A stretch of DNA of 64,000 nucleotides, from assembly GCA_013397845.1 (NCBI GenBank), contig VZTG01001083.1:1-64000 (forward strand), in the 5' to 3' direction. The notes below the pieces were generated by a model that saw only the letters and a program-made list of their open reading frames with translations, searched no databases and was not told where the DNA came from. Position numbers and translations under genes: made by a program. This stretch comes from Melanocharis versteri. Taxonomy: Eukaryota; Chordata; Aves; Passeriformes; Melanocharitidae. Of the stretch, positions 1 to 14,900 are shown piece by piece. How positions within the stretch are numbered: the first letter of the stretch is position 1; every line of letters starts with the position of its first letter.

Positions 1-2865
1 GGTATGGTTTAAATGTTTAAACAGAAAAAGGAGGAGACGTGGGAAATAAGAAAACCTTGTGAGCCTTTGTACCTTTGTTGGATCCTTTTCACTTCTGTTC
101 ACTCCTGTTCACCAAAAAAAGCACTCTGGAAGGGGTTCAACTGCAGGTCAGATGAACAGAAGAATGGGTAGATGATTGCCTCGTGCATGAGGCAGGGATT
201 GGCTGGCAAGACGCGTGGGGACTGCGTGATCAAGGAGGGGGTTGGGGGGAGGGATGCATAAGCAGCAACACCGCTCTGGCAGGCAGCCAATGCATGCTTG
301 TTTTGGGTTAAGTTTAGAGCACAAAAAGGTTTGGATTGTTACAATAAACGATCCTCTTTGAGAAAGCGAGGAGGTCTGTGTGTCTTTGTTCATTGCTACA
401 ATACGATGCTTTGGTTGTTTGTAGATAAAAGACTGGTAAGATCACTTTCAATACAAGAAGAAAACATCAAAAGATGAAACTTATATATGAGCCTTTTTTC
501 TCCTATAACTAGATTTTCTAAGGCAGAGACTTTTGTCATATTCCATTGTCTAAAAAGTGTTGTCCTCAGATGTCTGGTCTCTGGGAAATTTGGCAGATGA
601 GGGTACAGTTCTGATCATGGCCTGTAAGACATCTTTAGCTGCCACACTGTCATTTGTCATGTGCCTAAATACCTCTAAAATCCTGAACCTGGCCTCATTC
701 TGAGGCTGAATATGCTGAAAAACATATTGTTTTCTGGGTCAGTTCACTGCTGCTCTAGTACCAAATATAGTACCAAATAATTGCCATTACATTGCACAAA
801 TTCTGAGCTACTGGAAGGCAAATAAAACAACTACTGTACTTAGAAAAAAATCTTCTTTGAGAACTTTGAACTCATGTGTTATGCTTCTCTGGGTTTTGTT
901 TTTTTTTTTCTCTTAAGCATGTTGAAAGCAAACAGTAGAACACATGTTCTGTGAGATCCCATTTAGTTCAGAAAATAATTTTGCTGTCAGAGTATCGGCT
1001 CCCTTTTTAATTCAGTCTGAAAAAATCGAAGCAGTCCAGATTTATTGGCCTGAATCTTGATGAATTATTTCACACATTATTTTTGGACAGCATGGTCACC
1101 TTTAAATATAATAATGTTTTTTTCTGTATCAATTGGTTTATGTAATTTCTATCCACCAACAAATTACAGAGATAAAGTGATAGAGCAAAACCTGTTTTTC
1201 TAGCGAAGTTGGTAAGAGCTTACCTGAACTGCCTCCACTCTGGTTTTCTAACAGAGCAGTGATTTTGCTTTTTTAACCTGATGATTCCTTAGGCACATGG
1301 CAGATTAATCTTAGAGATATCATTTGGTGAGGTAGTCTGTTCAAGGCCATTAGCTTTTCTCACACATTGCTTTGCCAATAAAACTTGCTGGTGAGAGAGC
1401 CTTTAATTTCTTTAATTTCTAATTTCCGAAGAGAGGACAGATTTTCAAATTTACAAAGCCATTGGGTTTTCTTATGATTGAATGGCAAGCAAGATGAATT
1501 AATTAGCCCTCCTCAGATGGAGTTTCCATGTCAATAAAGCTTTTATTTTTTTAGTCTTATATTAGTTAAACCATAAGGTTTTAAAGATAGATGTTTTACT
1601 TTAGGATCGGGTATTAACAAGCTTCAGCTGTTGAAATTAGTTAGCTAAGGAGAAAAATGCATTCTCAAAACCCTTCTGATTACTTGCAAATATATCTTCT
1701 TTCATATTAAAACATCAATCAAGTGTTTGTCTTTACCTCCTTGTATCCCAATGGAAGGCTATGAATTTTCCTTTTACCTCAGTACAAAGTATACAAGTCC
1801 TCCAAAATATTTGTATGCCACTGTTTCATTGCGGATTTGAGAGAATGCTTACTTCAAAGACAGAATGACTAAGCAAATTAATTTAATGTCTCTTTCTTTG
1901 AAACTCTATGAATCATAAAATGTATGAAATTAAAGTACTGGAAGCCATTCTCTGTGTGTGTGTTTTGTTTTGTTTTTTCTACAGCATTCTATCCCACTGG
2001 TATGACTATCACATTGTATTTATATGCCTTCCTTATGCCAAATAATTTTCAGGACTGCTTGTTGTTTTCTGAAGCTGCCTTGCCATCCTATATACAGCAT
2101 TGAAACTGCATTGTTGCTGTCATTGGCTAGGGAATAGTTTACTCCAGATCTATGCCAGGAATGAAAGAAACTAACAAAAACCAAACAAACAGTTACATGA
2201 ATGTTGCCGTATGATTTTCATTCTCCAAAATATTGAAAGTGCTCTGCTCCTTTTCATGTCTTTTTATTAACAGATGACAAAGATGGATGAACCAGTGCTA
2301 CAGATCAGATCACTGATAAAGCTGGGCAGATAACTTGCTATTATAATTCCAAGAAAACAATGTCTCTTTTTGACAGCGTCATTGTAATTAGTAGTAAGAG
2401 TAACATCAGTATTGCTGTTCTGCTTTTATGGTTTAATCAGCGTCTGTGATCAGTGGTATGAACCACCATACAGAGGGAATTCACAAAGTTACAGCTCTCC
2501 TCGAGGAAATACCAGCTAGAGAAAGAGATGACCAGTGGAAGGATGAAGAGTGAGGCAGCAAGACACTGTCATTCGTTGTAGGGAAAAAAAACAGGGAAAA
2601 ATTAAAGAAAACTGGGAAGTTATAATAGTACGGAAATTATAGGAGGGAAATGCAGCTGCTGTTCCTTGGATGGAGTGTGGTCAACATGCCCAACTTCGCA
2701 CACACAGTATGTGCTAAGGGGGGGATGAAACTGAGAGTGGAGCAGAGTGGAAAAACGGTGACCGAGCTCGAAATCCTTGCAGAGGAGGGAACTCTGTGAT
2801 ACTTTTTTAGCTGATTAGCCACATATTAGCTGCCTACCAAGAGAGATAAAAAGAGATGTCTTGCT

Positions 2866-3292
2866 GTTGAACCAGAAACCAGGGTGAAATCACTCTCCTC
2901 AGGTATAATACTGATGTCCATCTCCACCCCAAGATTACCTCAGATGTAATACCTCCATCCCAAAGCTACCTGCCTCCAGGGTATGAGCACCCCTCTCTGA
3001 TCATGATGTATGCCTAGAGTCACTCAAGCTCCACCTAGACACAAAGAAATATTATAAAAGTAAGTTAAGAATTGGGAGAAGTTAGGGAAGACTCCATGAT
3101 AACCGCCAGGATCAGTTGACAAGCTTCTTCCTCATGGGGACGTCTATCAGGTAGGAATCATGCTCTGTGCGCACTGAATTACTGTCTCTAGCTAACTTTT
3201 GTTAGGGATTAGAGCTTATCCATATATTGCTTTGAATAAGTTTGTGCAGTGAAATACTATCACCAGCAACCTTTGGACCTTAACCCGCCACA
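2866..3292 (+). mobile_element. Probable LTR remnant
   Basis: A TATA-like ATATTATAAAAGTAAGTTAA near 3050 is followed by GGGAAGACTCCATGATAACC, TTCTTCCTCATGGGGACG, GAATTACTGTCTCTAGCTAA, TTAGGGATTAGAGCTTATCC and an end CTTAACCCGCCACA. A promoter-like box, a U5-like region and a terminal CCACA resemble avian retroviral LTRs as I remember them. The start is a guess, and no internal retroviral region is seen beside it. Confidence 0.5.
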
Positions 3293-6200
3293 ATTTTCTA
3301 TTATACTAATAATATTTTTCTGTAAACTCTTCATGTGAGTCCTTCAAGGATGCTGGCAGTCACTGGCAGTGGGTAACACACTGGACTGTGGGGACCTCGG
3401 AGGGGCTCTGTCATGCTGTTGCTGTGTGTCCTTGAAAAAGTTATTTTAACTGCCCTCCATTCCAGTGGACTGCTCAGTGGAGAGTCCCCATAATGGGATA
3501 CTGACAAACTGGTTGGGCACAAGGGTCTTGGCTTTCCTGAGGTCCTGACACACAAATCAAGAGCAAGGGGTTTGAGGAAATCTTCCCTTTCATGTGACAT
3601 TCAGTATGGCCTCCCCATAACCATCAGTCTTATCTATACTGTAGGTGAGGCCAGACTGCCAGATGGCCAGTCAGCCACAGCTTTGGTCTGTATTTGCTTT
3701 ACCTCTTCCTGAATGCAAAATTGACCAGAAGGCAACATAAATCTTTTCAGTTTCTGAAGTTCTGTTTTATGTAGTACACAAAGCCCAAACTAAAGTAAGA
3801 CAACTCTTAATATGGAGGATGCTAATTGGCTAAATTAGACTGATTAGAATGAATGCTATTGACAGCTGCCTCCTGGGCTTCTATCTTGCTTTCAGTTGTA
3901 GTCAATTAGATTTTCATCCATATTCACTACAGGTGTTAAATTCAAATATCTTGCCCTTTCTGTCTTCTCTGCATATATCTACCTGTTCCCAGAAGGACAA
4001 GAAGTATGGATTGTTAGTTACCTCTGTTTATTTCCAAGGAACAGTGGCTTTTGAATATTTAAATAACTCCACATTTCATAGTAGCTATTTGAATTAAAAT
4101 CCCTTAATGGGGGTGCTTTGTGCATGAGCCAAGTTGGTCTACATTAATCTCTGAGTCCCAATAAAGTATATTGACCTGTGCTAAGCTACAGTAAAAAAAA
4201 TATGTCATACATACTATATTAATCTATTTTTCAGGATCAGCTGTTACTAAGTATCAATTTTTCATACTATTTTATTTTGTTATCACATACTAACTTACAC
4301 TGAAAGATAAATCAAGTCACAAACTAGTAGAAATGGAAGGGGAAAAAACATGAACAAATATCCAGACAGAATCAACAGCTGCATCAACAGGTTGTACGTC
4401 CTATGAGAGCTTTATTCATGTGTTCCTCACACATAAAACAGGAAAACTTAATGTCTTGACTAATTGAAAATTTCTTATTAAGTTTATCACTTATGTGTTT
4501 AATCTCTCCCCTTAATACCTCTTTCTTTATATTTGAATAAGAAGATGAGGTCAGGCCAAGCACTGCAGACTGTTGGAAGATATTGTTCCACAGGATGGAA
4601 ATATTATTACCTGAAAAGAAATTGTATTCCAGTAGCATCTGGTAAAAAATTATTTTTCACATCATTAGATCACCTATTAAACACCAAAAACACCAGAAAA
4701 AGCTTGATAGTTTTAACCTCTCCGTCATTTTGTTGCTACAGCCCTTTTCTATGATTTAACAAAATCTCAAGCATCAGTAAGACAAAATATTTCAAAACAG
4801 GAAGATTATGGTTAATTTGGATTGTACCTGCAGTGACTGAAGTCAGTAAAGCTACAGATGGTCCCACAGTCTGAGAAAAGTATAAGAATTTAATTTTGAT
4901 AGCCTGAAAATTCTGTATGTTCTTTATTTTAATGAGAAGCCATTGTCTGTGTTTTTCTTTGGTTTTGTTTTGTTCTCCAGGCAATATTTTACCATTAGTG
5001 CTTCATCAAACGTAAACCTCTCCTAACACTGCCTGTATTTAACATGTGCACAGAAATGATCTTTATGAGCAAGGGTACTATTCAGTACAGCAAAGTTATG
5101 TGTACTACGCTGATAGTAAGTAGCTTATGCCATTAAAGACATCCTTTTAAACTGCTTGCATCACCATTATAAGAGATTGTGTCTTCCAAAATGGGAGTCA
5201 GTAGAAGAGATTGTGTAAAAAAGAAAAGGTATCCAGCTCAAAGCAACAATCTCCCATCTTGATGATGTAAGTGATCATTTATCTGTCTCCCCTAACAATG
5301 TACAAATCTTGACACCTCTTGAAAGCCATAGGGAGATCTGTCAAGTACTTCAACACGATCAAGATTTTACCCAGCATTTTGTAGGTGAATCAGTAAACAC
5401 TTCTTTCTCCATAAAATTTCAACAGTCTGTTGAGAATAAAAAAGGATGTTCTCATCGTTAAGGAAATAGAAGGACATTAAAATTCAGACTGAATATTCTT
5501 GTCAGACTCAAATGGTCTAATGTGGCTCGAATATCTGGCTCGATATTACACTATTTTAATTTATTAGTAGTTAGTCTCAAAGAGAGGAAAAGCTATCAGT
5601 GTATGAGGAATACTAAGGCAGAGCAGTAATTAAAATGCTGCATTAAATGTCAGTGCACATAGGGGCATTTTGTACTTTGGCTGTTTTACTTTGCAATTTT
5701 TCCTTCTTTTTCTGTGCATCAAGATGATGATATAAATAATAATGATGAAACTGAGTTGCAGGTAACAAACCTTGAAAATTCTAAAATATTATTTCATTAA
5801 ATGTGTAAAAATTGCTGATAGTAGTGCCAGAATATTTTAAAGTTTTAAGATTAGATCCACATCATGATTTGAATGGTGTTAATGGCAGCTTAACTATGGA
5901 ATTTGTGAGCTTGTGTTTCAAGAAAATGACAGATTAGTTTCACTGCAGTCTGTTGATCCTCTGTTTATCTTTTTCTTCATAGCTTCTTGACATCAAAGAG
6001 AGGGAACACCTCAGGACTTTCTTTTGTGCTACTAACACTACAGAAAAAGGTGGGTTTGGAGTCAAAATAGAAGAAAAGTCAGGATATACATGGCCGGTAT
6101 GGTTTCGACCAAAGAAAAACAAACCCAAAAAATTCAATGAAAAAGGTCAGCTCATTCAAACATAACTATTTCAGTAAGGATACCAATTTTAAGATTAACA

Positions 6201-9200
6201 AAAACATAAGCAAACAAACCTCACCCCTCCAAAACCCCCAAACCCCAACAACTTCACAGGTCTCAGGTAGAATGATCTAGGCAGTCAAAACATAATCAGA
6301 CAAGAATATTTGAATAGAATTACCAGGTAAATGGTCTTTTAACCTTTGTGAGGAAAAGACAAGATCTAATTACCTACTGCGTTCAACGCAGACTCAACAT
6401 AATTTTGCTTTGGTGTACAACAAGATTCTGACTTTGACCGAGATACTGGTGAACAGAAAGAGAAAGTAAAATCCTTGATTTTTTTTTTAGTAGTGGTTCA
6501 GCATTCAGCTTGCTGTTATGCTGCACAGCAGGTTTATGACCTCAGTTAATCATCCAAATATTGAACTCCATTTAAATTCACATCATTTCTAGGAATAGGA
6601 ATTTCAATCTCATACCAACTCTTAAAAAAATTCATGGAGATCACAGTCCCTGCAACACTTCTAACAGCTTTTAAACTACTTTGGGTCAAAATATGAAACC
6701 AATTTGCTTCCATTGTGGGGGCAATATTAAAAGTTTTGCCTGAGTCTAAATTATATTTTTCTACCTCAGTCATTGATGGGGATAAACAAAGTTTTTGAGA
6801 GTAGGATTACTTTTTTTCAGACACTCTCTAAATAAAAAAAAAGGTATTTTAAAAGAAATGGTTTGGGGGTCAACTGTTTAAAAGCACACATAATTTTCGA
6901 AAATATGCGTTCACATATGAGGAGTGTATGCAACACACCACTGTGGCTTCAAATGAGATTTTCTTTTGATTTCCAGAAAATTCTTATGCTGATTTCTTCT
7001 TTCATTGTGTTCACTTAAATATATAAGGCTTCACATAAAGATTCCATCATAATCTTTTGTCATATATTGATGAGGTAAATCAAGTTTTTTCAACCAATAT
7101 ATTTCTGTATGCAATTGTATGGTCTAAGGTTTTATGTACCATAAGGGAAAGATTTTTTCTTTCTTTTATGAGAAAGGTTACATTATAGTAACAAAGTGGA
7201 GCCTATGTTATGTAGATTTTTTTTCATTCCCTTCATCTAGAAAATAGATTATATTGTGTACTGATATTCCCCTAGTTCAAAGAAGAAAAGTTAAGGAAGA
7301 AATCCATTTAAAAAAATCAGTGAACAATAAAATACATTTTTAGTTGCATTAAAAATGAACCGAGGAATAATTCTTGGTGTGGAAGGAATCATTCTGGCGT
7401 GAAAATATACCTTATTATGTATCTGAAAAACTTAGATGTAGATCCAGCAAACTTAAGGATGCCATAGTTAAGACAGCAACTTGTAGAGCTCTGGGTATGT
7501 TGTAGACTTTCCCTTTCTGTCAAGTAAAGAAAGTGACATTTCTATGTTTAGCAGTTCACTTCTAGAGTCACAGACCAATAAAAATATACTTGACCCCTTC
7601 TATTGCTAATGAGGCGAACACAATGATGTCTCAAAGCAGTATTACTCTACATAGATTCTAAAGTAGACAAAAAATCTCAAAATAAAATTTAAAATCAGTC
7701 ACATGACGGACTGCAAACAAGAATTTAATGCTAGATTTGACATAGGCAATTGTGTTCACCTTTCAACTCTTTAAGGATCTTAAAAGTCAATGTAATTGTA
7801 TGCTTTATAGTATATTTATTTCCTTTTCAGAATGACAAACTACGACTTTTCTTTATATCATACAAGAGTATTTGTCCATAAAAATAAGATGCTGCAAATT
7901 TATATTTCATAAAATGCTTTCATCCAAAATCTCTAAAAGAAAAAAGGATAGGAAATATTTTTTATTAATTATTGCTAGCACCTGAAGGGTAAACAGGAAA
8001 AAATAACTGAGAAAAGACCTTGACTGAAAAGGGACATTACAATGAATCGTTCCGCTCCCTTTCAAAACAACAAATAAAAAAAGAGTAAAAAGGAATTTGG
8101 GGTTTTTTCTCCCTTAATTCTTAGAGAGAAGGAGAAATTTCAGTTGGTACCATCAAAATTCATGAGTCCTACAGTGATTGTGTTAAGCAGCCATAAGAAC
8201 TAGGAGGCTTAGGAAGGCCTGTGCTATGTCTTAGTGGGAATATAACTTCGAGTAAGTACACTAAGTTTATTCTTTCGAATAATGAATAAAAGTCAGAATG
8301 TCCATTGTTTTTCTCCGTTGAATTCAGGAGATTTCAAACTGGTCAAAGCACAGTAAGAAGTATTTACCTTAAGTCTTCCTCAAACAGCTTAATTTTATGT
8401 AGGGGTATTTTAGTAGCACTCTTAAAACTGTGCACTTTTCAAGATTCTTGGAAATCTCAATTTAAAATAAGCCTATTCAATTGGCGTAGGGCAGAAATAA
8501 AGACATGTTTTTCCACTATAAAATGGGAGTGATTGCAATGTTTGATATATTTTTTATCTAGGATTTATGGCCTCTAGTTAGATACTGAAGCTCTTCAGAA
8601 AGTTAAATAAATATATATGATTGGAAGTCATTTTAAAGGGCTGTTCTAATTAATTTGCCCAAATAATTTCATTATCTTTCCAGGACAGAGAAAATATTTC
8701 TTACAATTTATACTATTTAGTCAGTAGAATACACTTTATGCCATCCAGCTACGCAACATAAGTAAGACTCATAAAAAGAATTTGAATCAGATTACAAACT
8801 GTGAAAACCTATAGTCGTGGTAATTTTTGGTGAGCATTATATAGTATGTGTATTACGCACAGCCTTATGTACATGCTATATTGAAGTCTGTCATCAAACA
8901 CAAGGGATTTCCACCTTCCTTTCTTATTGCAACAATACAATCAGTAGGTAAGTGTGTAGAATGTAACAGCAAATTTAATTAAATTAGAACTCTGCAACAG
9001 AAAACATGTATATGCAATAATCAATCAGAATAAAGCATATATTTTTCCGTAGAAAGAACACCAAAAAAACCCCACTCTAACATAGCTTCCTAATAGTGGA
9101 GCTTTTTGGGTTTTTACAGATATAGAAGGTGGAAAACCAAGGAAATTAGGCTGTTTACTCTAAACCACATTTAAATCTCCTGTGAATGTTATGTGCTAAA

Positions 9201-9454
9201 ATCAGCATTTTTGATATCTTAATCCAGATGTATGAATTATCTTCCCACAAACAACAAGGATATTAATGAAAAACTGTTCTCTCAGAACCTTGCTGATTTA
9301 ATACCTGCTTAAATTCTGCAGCATATCTTGCTCTCATTAAACTGTATACAAGTGGCTCTACTTTTTTTTCTATTTTTTAATCTTTTTATTGAAAATCTTA
9401 CATGTATGACTAAAAGTCATGGACGATATCTTTCAGTTCCATTACAAAATCTGT

Positions 9455-9486
9455 CATATATATATATATGCTTATATATATATATT
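9455..9486. repeat. (AT)n microsatellite, interrupted
   Basis: Two TA runs are separated by a short GCT interruption, in the region downstream of CDH19. Confidence 0.9.
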
Positions 9487-10811
9487 TAATACAACTAGAA
9501 GCAAATCTACTGAATTATGAAACAATGATTGTCCATTAAAATGTAACTCAAATTAAGTATGTTGTAGATGATTAAAATTATTTTTCTTCTCTGACGGAGC
9601 TGAAGGCCACTTTCACATAGTTAATCAATAATGCTGGGCTGCAAAAATTACAAAGCCTTAATGACAATTTCCCATCCCCCAGCCTCACATCACTCATACA
9701 TTAGGATTTCAGTACAAGGATCCTTCTCTCAGAAAGAAGCACTTTTAGAGAGCATCGTCCTCTCTGGAGCACCTTCTGTTCACAAACACAGTTCTGCAAA
9801 CAATTCTGTGTACCTCTCAGTAATTGCAGGCAGGTCAAGTAATTTCAAGTTAGGTACAAGCAAAAAATTTGCAGGAACAGACTCTAATTTAAGAACTCAT
9901 CTACAATTTATCTAAAACAAAACAAAAAAAAAATCTGAAATAATACTTAAACCCACTATTTTACTTGAATATATGCCTTATTATCTAGTATTAAATCATG
10001 AAAGATGAAGTATAAATATTGTCAGAATCATAAAAAAGTTGTCTTATTCTAAGAAATCCTACTTCAAAACCATACAGTATATTAACCAACAATAGTTGTC
10101 CTTCTGTTTTGGCACTCCTGAACCAGCATAGAAATTATGTGTAGTGAATTAACACCTTGGGGAAAAAACACTTATGTGCAGCAGGATCTAAAGATGACTT
10201 CTGAAGTTAATAGTGTTACATTGCTTAACATAAGAAAGAAATAGAAAAATCTTTCACTGTAATTCATCAGCAGCAAAAGAGAAGGGGAAGGAGGAAAGCA
10301 AGGTGTTTACAGTCTCTGAAGCATATAGCATGTTTAACCTTGAAAATTAAATCTTGCATTAAAGACACTCCCAGCTATCTCTGCAGTCTTCTTTCAGAAA
10401 AATTCAATGTACAAATATTTTCTTTAAATGTCTCAGACTCTGTAATGGCTCAGAAGAACAACTGCACATCCTTGGAGCTGCTCTCCTTTCTGTGGGATGA
10501 ATGGTGGGTGGTATTGTTTACTGTAATTTCTCCACTTCCATGCTTCATTTCCTACATTTATCTGAGACTGGAGAAAAATCAGCATGTTCTGACAAGTCTA
10601 AAATCATGAGGCTGTAAAATGGACCTGAATTTAGTGGAGATTGGAGCTCTAAAATAAACATAACACTTTATGTCAAACAATAATAAAAAAGGATAAATTC
10701 TCCTGTACAAATCAGAAGAGAGAATAAAAAAATAGAAAATAGATAGCAACACCTTTTCTATACCTACATGGGCATCACAAAACTTCCCAGCCATAAGACT
10801 ACACCTCCATA

Positions 10812-11125
10812 TTTATTATTTTGTGTGGATTTTAAGCTACTTCATAAGTTGATGACAAACACTGTGGAATTTCTTAGTAAAAACAATAATTTCTCAAAAA
10901 CTACCTGGAAAATTACAGACTTCCATTAAATAGCTCTGAGAACAAACAGGGAGAAACACAAAAAAAAAAAAATCTCCTGGGCTTTTGTTTGTTTTAATCA
11001 GTCCTTCTGCTTTTGTTCTAGTAAGCTGTATGCACACGGTAAAGAAAATTTGCTAAAAAATCCCTTGTATGTGTAAATACCATGTACTGTGATATTGTAC
11101 TGAGTTATATATTTGAAAATTTATT
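10812..11125 (-). promoter_or_regulatory. Candidate CDH19 polyadenylation signals
   Basis: AATAAA hexamers occur on the minus strand at 11120-11125 and 10812-10817, about 370 and 680 bases past the stop codon. Either could end a 3' UTR, but the motif is common in AT-rich DNA and transcript data would decide. Confidence 0.25.
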
Positions 11126-11493
11126 TCTTCTTAAAACAGAGAATCTGTATTCTCGATATAACAATACTGCAAAGGCATCTACACAATATCACCAGCTCAC
11201 TGAGATGACTGCATAACATACACTTGAAAGTGAGTTGCCTCTGCAGGTATGTGAGAGTTGCTATCTATTTGAACGTGGCTGAGCATTTCATTTTATCAAA
11301 AATGCCACCAAATGCTCATATTCTGTGTGGTCAGTGCAGTCCCTAGGACAAGTCTAATGAAGATATGTTCCACCAAGGCAAAAAAAAAAACAACCTAAAA
11401 AATGGACAAATATTTACAACTTTCCTCAGTCTGTAAGGTTGAGTTTTCTGTTTTAATATTCTTCAGTGCATTTTTCAGAGAAAGGTTCCAAGG

Positions 11494-11987
11494 CTAGGAG
11501 TATAAGCAGTCTGGTCCAGTCCCATACATATCTGCAAGCCTTTTAAAACGAGGGCCCCAGTCACTGAGGTAATCGTAGTTCTGGTCAGAGTTTGAGCTGA
11601 TGGAATCTAAAGAACTGAGCGACTCTGCCACCGAGCCGTTCCCCTCAAATGCGTACGTCTGCAGGGAGTCGTAGGGTGGCGCGCAGGGGTCCACGTCAGC
11701 TTCTTTTAGTCTTTCCCAGATAAATTCCCTAAAAATAACGTTATCTGGGATACTTTTAAAAGTTGGTCTGCTCAAGAACTGAATCTCGGGTGTCACATCC
11801 CTTCTGGTCTTGGTGTCTCGCATGATGTTGAGGTTCCTCAAGGCAGCCATGTCAAAAGCCTCTGTGTCTTCTTCTCCACCACCCTCATCATCGTACCTGA
11901 CAATGTTTTCTCTGATGTCTCTCTCTTCATCAAAAATTAGGGGTTCTTTTTTCCGTCGTCTCATGGTGACAATCAGCAAGACAAGAA
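11494..11987 (-). CDS. CDH19: CDH19 coding exon 12: end of TM helix, catenin-binding cytoplasmic tail, stop
   Basis: The final coding exon has 494 coding bases, follows acceptor TTCTTTGTTCCAG, enters in phase 1 and ends in TAG. It starts VLVLLIVT (rest of the helix) followed by the basic stop-transfer MRRRKKEP. The juxtamembrane block RENIVRYDDEGGGEEDTEAF is the p120-catenin region. DPCAPPYDSLQTYAFEG, SVAESLSSLDS and NYDYLSDWGPRFKRLADMYG form the beta-catenin-binding region, with the serine-rich part that casein kinases modify in relatives. IMRDTKTRRD and DPCAPPYDSLQTYAFEG are the best CDH19 discriminators. The C-terminus TGPDCLYS varies between paralogues and orthologues. Confidence 0.96.
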
Positions 11988-14900
11988 CTGGAACAAAGAA
12001 AAGCTAGAGTTTTAGCAGTGCTGAAGTTTTCTCATATTTTTTCTAATGTTGGAAGTACTCATTAGTTTATATGGCAAAGACCCAAGGAAATAGTAGGCAA
12101 TTTATGCAGTTAGATGTGAAACCTAGCAGGTTCTGAAATAACTTTTAAACCATAAGATTTTTAGACCCTAAAGAATCTATTTTCCAAATCACTCAAGATT
12201 AGCATCTTCATCTCTAATTCTATATCCTATATTGTCTGCTAAACATAAATTTCAATACTGGTTCAGTCTGACTATGACAATCTCACAGCCAAGAAATTAT
12301 AATAATTAAAAAAAAAAAAAAAGATCTTTTCCTGAACTCTTAAATGTCCAAGTGATAAAAGCACATTCATAAATTAATGGAATAGAATTTAAAAACCATG
12401 GTTTGGGAAGTGACTGAATTAAAGTGTATGACCAATATCTGCTGAACAAAAATAGAGTTAAAAAACTATATATTGGAGAACACTTAATTGTTAAGCAATG
12501 TGTAAAATAAGACTGTCTTAGTTCATGGAATAAAAACCACCTTTATATAAGATCTCACTTTCCTGAAAAGTGCAAAGTACTGCACTTGAGATTTATGCCT
12601 TACATCTAATGAGAACTGCTAGGGCTGGAATTTACTGGATGAACCAGTACTAGAAATGTAATTGGTTATTTAATTTTAATCCTTGAAGTTTCTTTCAGCT
12701 TGAAAGCTAATACTAAATGGCAGTGACAGCCAAAAGCACTGCAAGAAACTAGCTCAAGGCTCCTCCTTTTCTAATATAGTTTTGGTAGAGAAACATCACT
12801 GCCGACACACAAAATATGGAGCCAGTACTATGAATATTGCACGCATCTGTGGCATATGATGGAGTGTGAATCATCCTCCTAGAAAATAATTAATACTATA
12901 TTGTAGCATCTGGATAACATTTGCTGAGTTAATGATACTCCTAGGAAATCACAGGCATCATTACGATTTTAAAAATAACAGCACATTGAAAAGTGTCATT
13001 CCACACTTAATTAATCTCTTCTGATTTTATTATTATTTTTAATGTTAAGAATATGTGATTATATGTATTGATAACATCTTCAATCTTTACTTACAATGCC
13101 AATTAAAAGCTGTAGAAACATACGGAAAAGCAGAAGCCAAAAGGTGATAGAGATAAAATTAGGCTTGAGGTTCCCTAGGTAGTCTCAAAAGTAGCCTCCA
13201 TAAATTGCATGATGCAGGACTACCATTCTTGAAAGCCTTTGGAGGAATCTTAAAATCAGTATCAATCTAGTCATCGTGAGGAATGGCTTCATATTAGGAT
13301 CACTTGGCTAGAATAAACCAGTAATTTCTGCATGCAAGAAAGCTGTATATGTCTACAGATATTATGGTATTATTTGGAATTGGCTAAAGCCGGAGGTGCC
13401 TTTCTGCACTATTTTTATTTCCATTTGTAGCCACACATGTCTAAAAATAAAACTGCAACTAGGCTTTTTTCCCCTAAACTTTTGACAAATATATTAGGCA
13501 ACAATTCTTTCGTCTTTTCTCCGTAGCTACCAAGCACATATCCAATAATCCATCTACTAAAAGATGTCTCATGACTATATTACTACATAATCAGCATCCC
13601 CCTTTCACGTTTTTTGCCCCTGGCATCTACCTGATTCATGCTTTATGTATTGAATTCAGAAGCCACTAGTTTGGGGCACTTTGCTTTGAACAATATTTAC
13701 ATAAGCAGTTTAATAATATGAAATATTGACCTTTAAAATTACATTCGTGAAATTTCAAAACACTCTCATATTTGAATAATACAAATTAAGCTGTGAATTA
13801 TACAGCAGAGAACATAAAATTGTCATCAGAGAAAATTACACTCTACTCTTTATATTTTTTTCTTATTGTAAAAGATATTTTAAAGTGAAATTAGCTTGCT
13901 GACAGTACAAATATATATTTAAACCAAGATTTCTATTGACATAGCTTCTTTTTAATTATTATTTTTAACATTTACTGCCACATTTTTATTGCCATATAAG
14001 TAAGTAGCCAATCATTTACTTTACTCAGGTGTAAATGCATTTTTACTCTACTGTCCCTCTTAACATACTTCATGTTGAAAGTTAAAGACCTGCTAATAAG
14101 TGTAAAATAGGAAACTTAGTAGGAAGATCTGCCTAAAGGTACAATAAAAATCAAGATACAATGAGTGTTTTATATAGTGTTCTTTCTACCTCTCACACTT
14201 GCTTGAAGCCAAGAAAAATATGGAGTGTTTCTAAAGGTTAAATATTTTAGCATTTAGATGGCTTTACAAGATTATTAATTTCTAGCCTTTCCACAGCCAT
14301 GAACAATAAAGTTTAACCTCTAAATGAACAAAGCTTTAGCTGCATTGCAGGAGCTGCAGAGATTAATACAAGCCCTAAACAATTTTCACTGATATCTAAA
14401 TCAAATGCAAATGGTTTCAAAGTTTTTTTCATTTCTCATTAAGTCATGGTGGGGTTTTATTTCCTACATTTATGACAAAAGCAGAGATTAAGTTAGTAAT
14501 TAGGGACTGGCTGAACTTCTAAAAACCTAATTTCATGATTCTCAGAAAAGAAATAATACAGTGGAAAACCTTTAGGCACATATGTATTGCACATTGAGGG
14601 CACTAGAGATTGGCTCCATACTGATAAACCCAACTCATACTAAAGAGATGAAATGACAGTATAGATTTTGTATGTGAAGTAACAAATAAACAAATCAATG
14701 GCTATTTTAAGCAACTAATTATAAAGACTTAATAACCAGAATTAACAAAGACAGATTTAAACTAATCTTTTAATTCTTCTGATTTACCTGAATTGTTAGA
14801 AATATTGATTTCCTTTAATAGGTACAATAGCCAAGAAAAAAAATTTCAATTGCCTTTATATTAGCTGTGGTAATTCACAATTTTATCCTTGTGGTTAGTA

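Larger units (their letters stand above)
1..11493. other. 3' UTR and downstream flank of CDH19, no gene seen
   Basis: The CDH19 3' UTR occupies an undefined part just below 11493. The rest is AT-rich non-coding DNA with the LTR-like remnant at about 2.87-3.29 kb and an AT microsatellite at 9.46 kb. ORFs here are short, overlap on both strands and resemble no known protein. Confidence 0.75.
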
